Shown here: positions 56,021-64,000 of the stretch, piece after piece
How positions within the stretch are numbered: the stretch's first letter is position 1
Layout: the number at the start of each line of letters is the position of its first letter
From: Aldehydirespirator sp965220645
GTDB taxonomy: Bacteria; Actinomycetota; Acidimicrobiia; Acidimicrobiales; Aldehydirespiratoraceae
Direction: 5' to 3'
Assembly: GCA_965220645.1 (NCBI GenBank)
Contig: OZ244836.1
Span: 806,001 to 870,000 of the forward strand
DNA length: 64,000 nt
Program-made: the position numbers and the translations under genes
Notes under the pieces: generated by a model
Told to the model about the DNA's origin: nothing
The model's database searches: none
The model's input: the letters and a program-made list of their open reading frames with translations, nothing else

Positions 56021-58187
56021 AGCCGTGGAGGCAAGCCTGGCCGGCGCCGCCGGGCCGAGCCTGCTCGACGTCGACATCGGGGGGACCTTCACCGATGCCT
56101 TCGTCGTGCTGGGCGGGCGTCAGGCCACCGGCAAGTCGCTGACCACCCACGCCGACCTGTCCGACGGCATGATCGCAGCCATCGGTGAGGCCGCCCGGCG
56201 GCTCGGCTGCGATCCGGCTGAGGCCTTCGCAGCGGCCGACGCGGTCAAGTACTCCACCACGGTGGGAACCAACGCCCTGATCGAGCGGACCGGACCCAAG
56301 GTCGGGCTCATCACCACCGCCGGCCAGGAGGACACCATCCATGTGGCCCGCTCCCGCTCGTGGGCCGACGGGATGCCCCTGGAGGTGCAGATCGACCGCA
56401 CCCGGGCCCAGCGGCCCGACGACCTGGTGCCTCGGACGCTGCGGGTGGGGGTGCGCGAGCGCATCGACTGCTTCGGCGAGGTGCTCATGCCGCTGAGCAC
56501 CGACGACGTGCTGGCCGCGGTCGACCACCTGGTTCGTCAGGGCGTGCGGGCCATCGCCGTGTGCCTCGCGTGGTCGTTCATGAACCCGACCCACGAGCAG
56601 CAGGTGGCCGAGATCGTCCGGCGCGAGTATCCCGACTCGGTGCTGGGCCGCTGCCCGGTGCTGCTGTCGTCGGCGGTGGCGCCCCGCCTCGACGAGTACC
56701 GGCGCAGCATCACCACCATCCTGAGCGCCTTCCTGGCTCCCGACACCGAGGAGCACGTCATCGACCTCGGCGACCGGCTGCGGGCCCTCGGATGCCGCAG
56801 GCCGCTGCTGGTGGCCCGCAACATCGGCGGGGTGGCCTCACCCAGCCGCACCACCGCCCTGCACCTGCTGGGCAGCGGCCCCGTCGCCGGTCTGGCCGGC
56901 GCCGCCGTCATGGCCCGCGACTACGGGCTCGACCGGGTGCTGACCGCCGATATGGGCGGCACCAGCTTCGACGTGGGCCTGGTGATCGACGGCCAGGACC
57001 GGAACTACGAGTTCGACCCGGTGATCAACCGCTGGCGGGTCCATCTGCCGGTGATCGCCAACTACTCGATCGGAGCCGGCGGCGGCTCGATCGCGCACCT
57101 CACCGACACCGGAGAACTGCGGGTCGGGCCTCGCAGCGCCGGCTCCATGCCCGGACCGGCCTGCTACTCACAGGGCGGAACCGAGCCGACGGTCACCGAC
57201 GCCGACGTAGTGCTGGGCTTCATTGATCCCGACCTCTTCCTGGGTGGAACGATGCCGCTCAGCCGGCGCAGAGCCGAGCGGGCCCTGCAGCGTCGCATCG
57301 CGGATCCGCTCGGCATCGACGCGACCGAGGCGGCCGTGCGGGTGCGGCGCCTGATCGACGGCGTGATGGGCCAGGAGATCTATCGCCAGACCGCCCTCGA
57401 GGGCCACGACCCCCGCGACTTCACCATGTTCGCCTTCGGCGGAGCTGGGCCGGTGCATGCCGCCGCGGTGGCCGACTACGCCGACGTGCGCACCGTGGCC
57501 ACGTTCCCCCACGGCAGCGAGTTCAATGCCTACGGGGTGGCCACCATGCCGGTGATGCAGACCTACGAGCGCACCCGCATGATCCAGCTCTTCGACGGAG
57601 ACTCCTACACCGACGAGGCCGACGCCTTCAACAGTGTGGTGCGGGGGCTGGTGGCGCTGGCCGAGCGGGACATGGCTGAAGAGGGGTTCGGCCCCGACTC
57701 GGTGACGCTGCGGCTGGAGCTGGACATGAACTACGGAGGGCAGCACCACACCGTCCGGCTGGAGTCGCCGCGGCTGTTCCTGGAGAGCGCAGAAGACACC
57801 GTGGCGGTGTGCGACGCCTTCAACAAGGTGTTCGCGGCGGCCTACGGGGCCGGGTCGGTCCACCCCTACGGCGGGATCCTGGTGCAGTTGTTCCGGCTGG
57901 TGGCGGGAGCCTCAGGCCTGCAGTTGGAGGCCAGGCCCCGGCCCGTGGCCGCGGCGGTCGGGAACGGGTCGCAACCTGGCGACAAGGCCCGGGAGGTGTG
58001 CTGGCCCGGGGCGGGCGCCCTGGCCACGCCGGTGCACGATCGGGCCCTCCTTCCCGACGGCTTCGCCACGCAGGGCCCAGCGCTCATGGAGGACGTGGAC
58101 ACCGTGGTGGCGGTGCCGCCCGGCTGGAGCTACGCCCTCGACGAGCAGCGCACCGGCTGGCTCACCGCACCGGAGGCACCATCGTGA
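56007..58187 (+). CDS. Ketone carboxylase alpha-like subunit (HyuA/hydantoinase A family)
   Basis: 726 residues. An ASKHA-type ATPase domain: phosphate loop DVDIGGTFTDAF, second phosphate motif TADMGGTSFDVG, and adenosine-binding FAFGGAGPVHAA. In acetone and acetophenone carboxylases this subunit phosphorylates the enol of the ketone or bicarbonate. Start ATG at 56007; overlaps the HyuB-like gene by GTGA. Together with HyuB and the gamma-like protein it forms a (alpha-alpha'-beta-gamma)-type complex if the second HyuA gene below is the alpha' partner. Confidence 0.92.
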   Translation: MPSAEAVEASLAGAAGPSLLDVDIGGTFTDAFVVLGGRQATGKSLTTHADLSDGMIAAIGEAARRLGCDPAEAFAAADAVKYSTTVGTNALIERTGPKVGLITTAGQEDTIHVARSRSWADGMPLEVQIDRTRAQRPDDLVPRTLRVGVRERIDCFGEVLMPLSTDDVLAAVDHLVRQGVRAIAVCLAWSFMNPTHEQQVAEIVRREYPDSVLGRCPVLLSSAVAPRLDEYRRSITTILSAFLAPDTEEHVIDLGDRLRALGCRRPLLVARNIGGVASPSRTTALHLLGSGPVAGLAGAAVMARDYGLDRVLTADMGGTSFDVGLVIDGQDRNYEFDPVINRWRVHLPVIANYSIGAGGGSIAHLTDTGELRVGPRSAGSMPGPACYSQGGTEPTVTDADVVLGFIDPDLFLGGTMPLSRRRAERALQRRIADPLGIDATEAAVRVRRLIDGVMGQEIYRQTALEGHDPRDFTMFAFGGAGPVHAAAVADYADVRTVATFPHGSEFNAYGVATMPVMQTYERTRMIQLFDGDSYTDEADAFNSVVRGLVALAERDMAEEGFGPDSVTLRLELDMNYGGQHHTVRLESPRLFLESAEDTVAVCDAFNKVFAAAYGAGSVHPYGGILVQLFRLVAGASGLQLEARPRPVAAAVGNGSQPGDKAREVCWPGAGALATPVHDRALLPDGFATQGPALMEDVDTVVAVPPGWSYALDEQRTGWLTAPEAPS

Positions 58188-60379
58188 CCGCGATACCTGC
58201 TTCGCAGCCCGCGCTGCACGACGTGGCCGCCATGGGCCTCGACGAGCGCATCGCTCGTTTCGGGCGTCCACTGATGAAGCCCGGCCCCGGCCTGGACCCC
58301 GAAGTCCTGCACCGGGAGGTGCTCGAAGAGCCCACCGAGCTGGAGCTGGCCGGAGCCGACAGCCTCGACCCCGTCGACCTCGAGATCTTCCTGCACAAGC
58401 TCGACTCGATCATCGACGACGGCCGCGACGTGTGCAAGTACCTCAGCATGGCCGAGATGCTGCAGGCCGGTGACCTTGGCGTGGGCGTCTTCACCGCCAA
58501 GGGAGACCTGGCCGGCATGTCCACCGGCGTGATCCTGCACGCCCTGCTGCACTACGGCCCGGTCAAGTACGTGCTCAAGCACTACGTCGACGACCCGACT
58601 GTGGGGCTGGCCGACGGCGACATCTTCTTCTTCAACGACCCCGACGCCGGCGGGGTGCACACCTACGACCACTTCCTGATGATGCCGGTGTTCTCCGGCG
58701 GCGAGCTGCTGGCCTGGGTGGCCTGCGGCGGTCATCAGGGCGAGACCGGGTCACGTTCACCGGGCGGCTGGTCGCCCGAGATCGGCAGCCGTTACGAGGA
58801 GGGCCTGCACATCACCCCGCTGCGGGTGGGCACCGACTCGGTGTTCCACACCGACCATCTCGAGTTCCTGTTGAACTCGGTACGCACCCCCCGGCAGAAC
58901 TCGATGGACATGAAGGCACGTCTGGCGGTGTGCGTGCGGCTGCGCCAGCAGCTGCTGCGGGAGGTGGAGCGCAGGGGAGCCCCGTTCGTGGTGGCCGGTC
59001 TGCGCCAGTCGATCAAGACCTCGGCCGAGCTGGCCCGCCGTCGCATCTCCAGCTTCAACGACGGCGTGTACCGGTCGGTGGTGTTCCTCGACACCATCGG
59101 CATTGACGACGGGCTCATCCGCTTGCCGGTCGAACTCCACAAACGGGGCGACGAGCTGGTCATCGACATGGCCGGGGCCTCGCCCGAGCCCGGCATCGGC
59201 CCGTTCCATCTGCGCTGGCACCTGGCTCGGGCCGCCTCGGCCGCGGCCCTGTTCCCGACCGTGTTCCGCGGGCTGCGATGGTCGATCGGCCTGTTCGACC
59301 CCATCAAGCTGACCGCCCCGCCCAGCATTGTCAACGCCCCGAGCCGCGACGTCGGCACCGGCTCGGGCAGCCACACCGGCCGGGTGGTGGTGCAGGGCCT
59401 GCTGCTGGCCGCCATGCGCATGCTGCACGACAGCCCGCATCGCACCGGCGTAGCCGCACCCTTCGCGGAGAACCTGCTGCTGATCCAGTTCGGCGGCACC
59501 GGCCAGTTCGGCAACCCGATCGCCGGAGGTCCGGCCAACGGCAACGCCACCGGTCAGGGCGCCCGCTTCGACCTGGACGGCGAGCACAGCGCCGGGTTCT
59601 TCTGGGCCATGGTGGTGGACTGCCCCGGACCCGAGGAGCAGGAGCGCAAGTTCCCGTGGGTGTACCTGTTCCGCAACCGCTTCGATCAGGACGTGTGCGG
59701 GCTGGGCCGGTACCGGGGCGGTGTGGGTCTGACCGACTGTTTCGTGATCCACGGAACCCCCGGGCTGAGCAGCAACTCCGTGGGCACCGGCAGCCGGTTC
59801 ACCAAGAACTACGGGCTGTTCGGCGGCTACTCGGGCGCGGCCCAGCCCCGCATCGTGATCCGGGGGTCCGACGCCAAGGAGCTCATGGCCGCTGGTGCCG
59901 GCGACCTGCCAATGAGCGTGCGGGAGCTCGCCGACCGGCGACGCATCTCCGGCGAGTACGTGTTCGGCCACACCAACTCCGAGGGCGAGACGGTGAGCGA
60001 CGGCGACGTGGTGGTGCTGGCCCGTGGCTGCGGGGGCGGCTACGGCGACGTGCTGGAGCGCGACCCCACCGCCGTGCTGGGCGACGTCACCGACGGGGTG
60101 ACCTCGCCGGAGTTGGCGGCCCGGCTGTACGGCGTAGTGCTGGCGGAGGGCGGTGGTCGTGTGGATATTGAGGCCACCGAGGCTCGGCGGGCCGAGATCC
60201 GAGCCGAGCGCAAGCGGCTGGGCAGGCCCTACGCGGACTTCGTGGCTGACTGGTCGCAGCGCCGGCCGCCGCTCGACGCGCTGCGCAACTATGGCGAGTT
60301 TCCGGTGCCGGTGCAGGTGGTCGACGATCGCGAGTATCCGCTGGAGCCTGCCTCCGACCTCGGGGCTTGGCACCGGTGA
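58184..60379 (+). CDS. Ketone carboxylase beta-like subunit (HyuB/hydantoinase B family)
   Basis: 731 residues from the GTG in the HyuA stop. Characteristic segments: the HyuB motif FFFNDPDAGGVHTYDHFLMM, the later NAPSRDVGTGSGSHTG and the Gly-rich RGCGGGYGDVLERDP. In the acetophenone-carboxylase class this subunit completes carboxylation of the activated ketone at the end of a tunnel from HyuA. It overlaps the next gene by GTGA. A longer ORF that begins inside HyuA is rejected. Confidence 0.92.
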   Translation: MTAIPASQPALHDVAAMGLDERIARFGRPLMKPGPGLDPEVLHREVLEEPTELELAGADSLDPVDLEIFLHKLDSIIDDGRDVCKYLSMAEMLQAGDLGVGVFTAKGDLAGMSTGVILHALLHYGPVKYVLKHYVDDPTVGLADGDIFFFNDPDAGGVHTYDHFLMMPVFSGGELLAWVACGGHQGETGSRSPGGWSPEIGSRYEEGLHITPLRVGTDSVFHTDHLEFLLNSVRTPRQNSMDMKARLAVCVRLRQQLLREVERRGAPFVVAGLRQSIKTSAELARRRISSFNDGVYRSVVFLDTIGIDDGLIRLPVELHKRGDELVIDMAGASPEPGIGPFHLRWHLARAASAAALFPTVFRGLRWSIGLFDPIKLTAPPSIVNAPSRDVGTGSGSHTGRVVVQGLLLAAMRMLHDSPHRTGVAAPFAENLLLIQFGGTGQFGNPIAGGPANGNATGQGARFDLDGEHSAGFFWAMVVDCPGPEEQERKFPWVYLFRNRFDQDVCGLGRYRGGVGLTDCFVIHGTPGLSSNSVGTGSRFTKNYGLFGGYSGAAQPRIVIRGSDAKELMAAGAGDLPMSVRELADRRRISGEYVFGHTNSEGETVSDGDVVVLARGCGGGYGDVLERDPTAVLGDVTDGVTSPELAARLYGVVLAEGGGRVDIEATEARRAEIRAERKRLGRPYADFVADWSQRRPPLDALRNYGEFPVPVQVVDDREYPLEPASDLGAWHR

Positions 60380-61185
60380 TCCGGTTGACGGCCCTGGTGC
60401 CGGCCTCGGTGTGTGCTGCGGCGCTGGGGCGGGCCTGGCCCGACGACCTCGACGGCCAGGTCCGCTGCATCGACGAGGGCACGAGGGCCTTGGCGCTTGC
60501 CTGGTGCTGCCCGCCATGGCCGCTCGACGCCGAGGATGCCGCCTTGCGCGCCGACTCCGATCGAAATCTGGAGAGTCTTGCGTCGTATGGACCCAGTACC
60601 GGTGCAGATTTCGATGGGGACGCGGTTGCGGCTGGGCTGGCACGGGTGCCTGGGGCGCTTCCGGTGGTGGGACTGGTGTCGGGACCGCTCACATGGAGTA
60701 GCCGAGTCGCGTTGGACGCTTCCCCGCAGGACGCCGTCGATGCCGCCTCGGATCTGGCCTCGGCTCGAGTCCGTGCCCTGGCTGGATGCGGAGTCGAGCG
60801 GGTGGTCGTGGTCGAGTCTGCGGATGTGGGGAACCTCGTGGATGCCGAGCTGGCGCTCGAGGCTCATCGGCCCGTCCTTCGAACTGCCGACCACTTGCGC
60901 ATCGACGTGCTGTGTGTGACGACGAGTTCGTGCGCGGCCTCGACGGCATCGCTCGGTTACCGGACCTGGGCCTCTCCTGGCGGCTGCACCGACGGCCTCG
61001 CCTTCATCCCCGCAGCCGCCTTCCGCTCGGCCCGAGCCCTTGATCGCTGTGTCGAAGACCGTCGGGACGCGCTTGCCACGGCCGCGGAGGTGGTGACCGC
61101 GCCCCTCGGTCCCGATGTGGATCCCAGCCTGGTGAGGCACGCGGCCAAGCTGGTCGCCGGGCCGGCACCGGGAGGCCTGCCGTGA
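60376..61185 (+). CDS. Unknown 269-residue protein of the carboxylase operon
   Basis: GTG start in the HyuB stop (GTGA) and GTGA overlap with the next gene, so it is translated as part of the complex. The middle (VVGLVSGPLTW, then ARVRALAGCGVERVVVVESA) looks like strands of a TIM-barrel such as uroporphyrinogen-decarboxylase-like proteins, but I cannot confirm this. Acetophenone carboxylase operons encode a fifth, loosely bound subunit (ApcE) of about 34 kDa; this 28 kDa product occupies the same place and may be its counterpart. Function unknown. Confidence 0.6.
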   Translation: MIRLTALVPASVCAAALGRAWPDDLDGQVRCIDEGTRALALAWCCPPWPLDAEDAALRADSDRNLESLASYGPSTGADFDGDAVAAGLARVPGALPVVGLVSGPLTWSSRVALDASPQDAVDAASDLASARVRALAGCGVERVVVVESADVGNLVDAELALEAHRPVLRTADHLRIDVLCVTTSSCAASTASLGYRTWASPGGCTDGLAFIPAAAFRSARALDRCVEDRRDALATAAEVVTAPLGPDVDPSLVRHAAKLVAGPAPGGLP

Positions 61186-63017
61186 CCTACTCGGTGGGCA
61201 TCGACATGGGGGGCACCTTCACCGACGGGTACTTCTCCGACGGCGAACGGGCCGTGGTAGCCAAGGTTCCCACCACCCACTTCGACCTGACCCGCTCGGT
61301 GACAGCGTGCCTGGCCGAAGGCGCCGAGGCCTTCGACGCTTCCATGGAGGACTTCCTGGGCGGCATCGGCCTGTTCCGGCTAGCCACCACCATCGGCACC
61401 AACGCGGTGGTGACTGGTACCGGCGACCCGGTCGGGCTGATGGTCGAGGCCGGCGCCGAGAAGTCCCTGTACGGACCGAGCGAGCCCGCGCCCGCATTGG
61501 GCGTCTTCGTGAGGCCTGACCATGTTGTGGGCGTCGACCCGAACGCGGCTACCGAGGAGGTGCTGAGCCTGTGCCGCGACCTGGTCCAGCAGGGCGTGCG
61601 CCAGACGGTGGTGAGTCTGCGGATGCCGCACCGGCAGGCAGAAGCGGGGTTGCGGGAGCTCGTACGGGACCGCTACCCCGTCCATTACTTGCGGTCCATG
61701 CCTCTCACGCTGGGGTGGGAGACGGCCGACGTCGAAGACGACAGCCGGCGCACCAGCACCGCCGTCCTCAACGCCTACCTGAGCCGGCCCATGGCCAAGC
61801 TGCTGTACCGCACCGAAGGGATCCTCCAGCGGGCCGGGCTGGCGCTGCCGCTGCTGGCGGCCCGCTCCGACGGCACCTTCAGCCGGATGCCCCGAACCAC
61901 CGCCATCAGCACATACAGCTCAGGTCCGGCCGCTGGGCTGGGGCTGGCTGCCGGCGTGGCTCGCGAGCACGAGGACTCGGCCGTGATCGCCTTCGACATG
62001 GGGGGCACAACCCTCGACCTCGGCCTGGTCAGGGACGGAACCTACGAAGTGAACCGGGAGCCTGACATCCGCGGAGTGCGGGTGTCGCTGCCCGTGCCCG
62101 GGATCGTGTCGGTCGGTCTGGGCGGATCGTCCATCGCTTCGATCAGCAACTCGGGGACGGTGACGGTGGGACCGGCCAGCGCGGGTGCCGTGCCCGGGCC
62201 GGCCGCGTTCGGTCGGGGCGGCACCGAACCGACTCTCACCGACGCCGACGTGGTGCTGGGACTGCTGGCCGACGGGCAGGAGCTCCCCGGTGACATCGTG
62301 CTGGACGCGAGCCGGGCCTCGGCGGCGCTGGGCCCGCTGGCCGACGGCGACCCTGGGGCCGCGGCCCGGCTCGTGCATCAAGCCGCCCATGAGAAGGCGG
62401 CCGCGGCCGTCGGGGACCTGCTGTCCCGCTCGGAGATCGATCCCGCCGAGATCACCCTCTACGCGTTCGGCGGGGCCGGAGCGTTGCACGCGGGCCCGGT
62501 CGCGGACTTGGCGGGCATCAACCGGATCCGGTCGTTCGCGGCGGGCGGCGTCTTCAGCGCCCGCGGCGTCGCCGAGGCCGCGGTCGAGCAGCGCTACGAA
62601 GCCGCGGTGCACCCGGACACCGATGTCGTCGAGGTCTTGTGCCGGCTCGTGGCTCGGGCCCGGCTCGACCTGGAGGCTGAACGCCTGCCGGCGATTGAGG
62701 CTGAGATCACGGCCACTGTCGGCCATCAGTCGGGGACGTGCCGGTCGGCGATGGTCGGCCGCGATGTCGATCTCGCCTCGGATGTCGCCGATCTGTTGGA
62801 GGGCTCCGACGGCGCCGATCCCGTGATCCGTGCCGACGTGAGCTCGCGCTTGCATCGGCCCGATCCCGGCGGGCATGACGCCGGCAGTGTCCTTCCGGGC
62901 GGCGAGATTGCCGGTCCCGAGCTCATCAACGTCGCGGGAGCCGTGCATGCCGTCCCTTCGGGCTGGACGGCACGGCGTGACGGAGCCGACGACCTGCTGT
63001 GGGAGCGATGGCGGTGA
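61182..63017 (+). CDS. Second HyuA-like subunit (alpha'-like)
   Basis: 611 residues, GTG start. Phosphate loop GIDMGGTFTDGY, ADP loop AFDMGGTTLDLG and ALYAFGGAGALHAG-type motif (LYAFGGAGALHAG) are intact, so it should bind ATP. It lacks about 110 residues compared with the first HyuA, mostly at the C-terminus. Two different HyuA proteins with one HyuB and one small zinc subunit match the composition described for acetophenone carboxylase core. It overlaps the thiolase-fold gene by 10 bases (or 4 if that starts at 63014). Confidence 0.9.
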   Translation: MTYSVGIDMGGTFTDGYFSDGERAVVAKVPTTHFDLTRSVTACLAEGAEAFDASMEDFLGGIGLFRLATTIGTNAVVTGTGDPVGLMVEAGAEKSLYGPSEPAPALGVFVRPDHVVGVDPNAATEEVLSLCRDLVQQGVRQTVVSLRMPHRQAEAGLRELVRDRYPVHYLRSMPLTLGWETADVEDDSRRTSTAVLNAYLSRPMAKLLYRTEGILQRAGLALPLLAARSDGTFSRMPRTTAISTYSSGPAAGLGLAAGVAREHEDSAVIAFDMGGTTLDLGLVRDGTYEVNREPDIRGVRVSLPVPGIVSVGLGGSSIASISNSGTVTVGPASAGAVPGPAAFGRGGTEPTLTDADVVLGLLADGQELPGDIVLDASRASAALGPLADGDPGAAARLVHQAAHEKAAAAVGDLLSRSEIDPAEITLYAFGGAGALHAGPVADLAGINRIRSFAAGGVFSARGVAEAAVEQRYEAAVHPDTDVVEVLCRLVARARLDLEAERLPAIEAEITATVGHQSGTCRSAMVGRDVDLASDVADLLEGSDGADPVIRADVSSRLHRPDPGGHDAGSVLPGGEIAGPELINVAGAVHAVPSGWTARRDGADDLLWERWR

Positions 63018-64000
63018 GCGTGCTCGACGGCATCGCCATCGTCGGCGTGGCCGAGACGGCCATCGGCAAGCTGCCGGGGCGCAGCGCCATCAGCCTGCAG
63101 GCCGAGGCGGGCGTGGCCGCAGTGGCCGCGGCCGGTCTGGGGAAGGGCGACATCGACGGTGTGTTCTCGTTCTCGGGCTACTCCCAGGCGATGATGCTGC
63201 AGGCGGCCAGAGTGGTCGAGCATCTCGGCCTACGGCCCGAGCTGGCAGTGGTCACCGACGTGGGCGGGCCCGGAACTCATCACGCGGCCCTGCTCAACGT
63301 GGCCGCAGCCATCGACGCCGGCATGTGCACCGCCGCACTGTGCACCTACGGCGAGAACGGCATATCCATCCGCCGCTCGGGACGGGGCCGAGCGCCGGGG
63401 ACCCTCACCGGCGGCGAGGACTTCGAGGCGCCCTACGGGCAGATCGCCATGATCAGCGGCTACGCCCTGTTCGCCCAGCGCCACATGCACCTCTACGGCA
63501 CCACCAGCGAGCAACTCGGCGCGGTGGCGGTCACGTCCCGCTACCACGCCTCGCTGAATGACAACGCCCACAAGCGGGACCCGATCACCCTGGCCGACCA
63601 TCAGGCGTCGCCCATGATCTCCTCGCCGCTGCGCCGGCTCGACTGCTCACTGATCTCCGACGCGGGCGGGGCCTTCGTGGTGACGTCGATCGATCGGGCC
63701 CGCAGCCTGGGCGTGCCCTACGTACGGGTGCTCGGCTATGGCGCGGCGACCACCCATCACATCCCGTCACAGGCCCCCGACCTCCACGAACTGGGCGGGC
63801 CGGTGGCTGCGGCCCGAGCCTTCGATCGGGCCGGCCTGACCATCGGCGACGCCGACGCGGCCTACATCCACGACGCCTGCACCTTCAGCGTGGTGGCCGG
63901 GGTCGAGGCTCTCGGTCTGTGCGGCGAGGGCGAGGGCGGGCCGTACTCCGAGTCGGGGGCGCTGGCGCTGGGGTCGGCGTGTCCGGTCAACCTGCACGGA
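63008..64000 (+). CDS. Thiolase-fold protein, 3' end beyond the window
   Basis: At least 331 residues, open to the edge. Start ATG 63008 or GTG 63014. The opening GIAIVGVAETAIGKLPGRSA, and later DVGGPGTHHAALLNVAAAID and ALALGSACPVNLHG, place it in the thiolase/SCP-x-like group. The usual nucleophilic Cys position (region around VGGPG) has no Cys, so it may be one of the inactive or lipid-transfer-type thiolase relatives. As the last visible gene of the carboxylase operon it may handle the beta-keto acid or its CoA ester. Inferred from context. Confidence 0.8.
   Translation, partial: MAVSVLDGIAIVGVAETAIGKLPGRSAISLQAEAGVAAVAAAGLGKGDIDGVFSFSGYSQAMMLQAARVVEHLGLRPELAVVTDVGGPGTHHAALLNVAAAIDAGMCTAALCTYGENGISIRRSGRGRAPGTLTGGEDFEAPYGQIAMISGYALFAQRHMHLYGTTSEQLGAVAVTSRYHASLNDNAHKRDPITLADHQASPMISSPLRRLDCSLISDAGGAFVVTSIDRARSLGVPYVRVLGYGAATTHHIPSQAPDLHELGGPVAAARAFDRAGLTIGDADAAYIHDACTFSVVAGVEALGLCGEGEGGPYSESGALALGSACPVNLHG

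Noticed and set aside
58757..60643. 628-residue antisense frame opposite HyuB
   Set aside because: Antisense shadow of a GC-rich gene with His/Gln/Gly-rich composition and no recognisable domain.

Overview
The window is GC-rich, densely coding DNA, most likely from an actinomycete (Actinomycetota; an Acidimicrobiia-like lineage is my guess). The best evidence is an intact mshC, the mycothiol ligase, fused by a GTGA overlap to cysS. GTG starts, Tat and S-layer type exported proteins, and many catabolic single-gene families (CoxL-like, PhyH, P450, sulfatase, acyl-CoA dehydrogenase) fit the same picture.

Left part, about 1 to 22,720: an accessory region. It carries a large exported Calx-beta protein, several small unknown genes, a Fic AMPylase-type protein, a uracil-DNA-glycosylase-like protein coupled to a truncated DUF4238 gene, two paralogous small proteins around a metallophosphoesterase, a 29-residue membrane microprotein, a multi-pass membrane protein, a glycine-zipper protein and a frameshifted KAP P-loop NTPase. 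Decay is visible: a frameshift at the KAP gene, a probable frameshift that separates an HTH from an Ala-rich protein, and a breakpoint near 8,740 where two truncated genes meet. It ends with a repeat-rich stretch and a two-gene unit (degenerate tyrosine-recombinase-like protein plus a probable DDE-type transposase, joined TGATG), just before a tRNA-Arg(CCU).

Middle part, about 22,840 to 50,650: core-like metabolism and housekeeping. Genes are an old-yellow-enzyme oxidoreductase, mshC-cysS, a CoxL-like molybdenum hydroxylase subunit, a PQQ-type beta-propeller, HAD hydrolase plus HExxH protein, 3-hydroxyacyl-CoA dehydrogenase, cyclophilin, MBL hydrolase, SDR, histidine kinase, acyl-CoA dehydrogenase, nitrilase-family amidase, tRNA-Ala, a Glu/Leu dehydrogenase-like protein, P450-sulfatase pair and prfC. 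Inside it sits a mau-like redox cassette (MauE-like, Tat-exported Cys-rich protein with SLH domains, MauD-like thioredoxin, membrane protein) bracketed by two exactly inverted 135-bp repeats (133/135 identical). The 36-bp core of that repeat is also amplified as eight tandem 46-bp units near 34 kb.

Right part, 50,700 to 64,000: a tandem family of exported Calx-beta/FN3 proteins (copy A with an internal deletion, copy B intact, copy C a 5' stub), two of them preceded by the palindrome GTGAC-N4-GTCAC. Then comes a tightly overlapping operon for an acetophenone/acetone-carboxylase-type ATP-dependent ketone carboxylase (gamma, HyuA, HyuB, unknown 269-residue protein, second HyuA) ending in a thiolase-fold protein cut by the window end.
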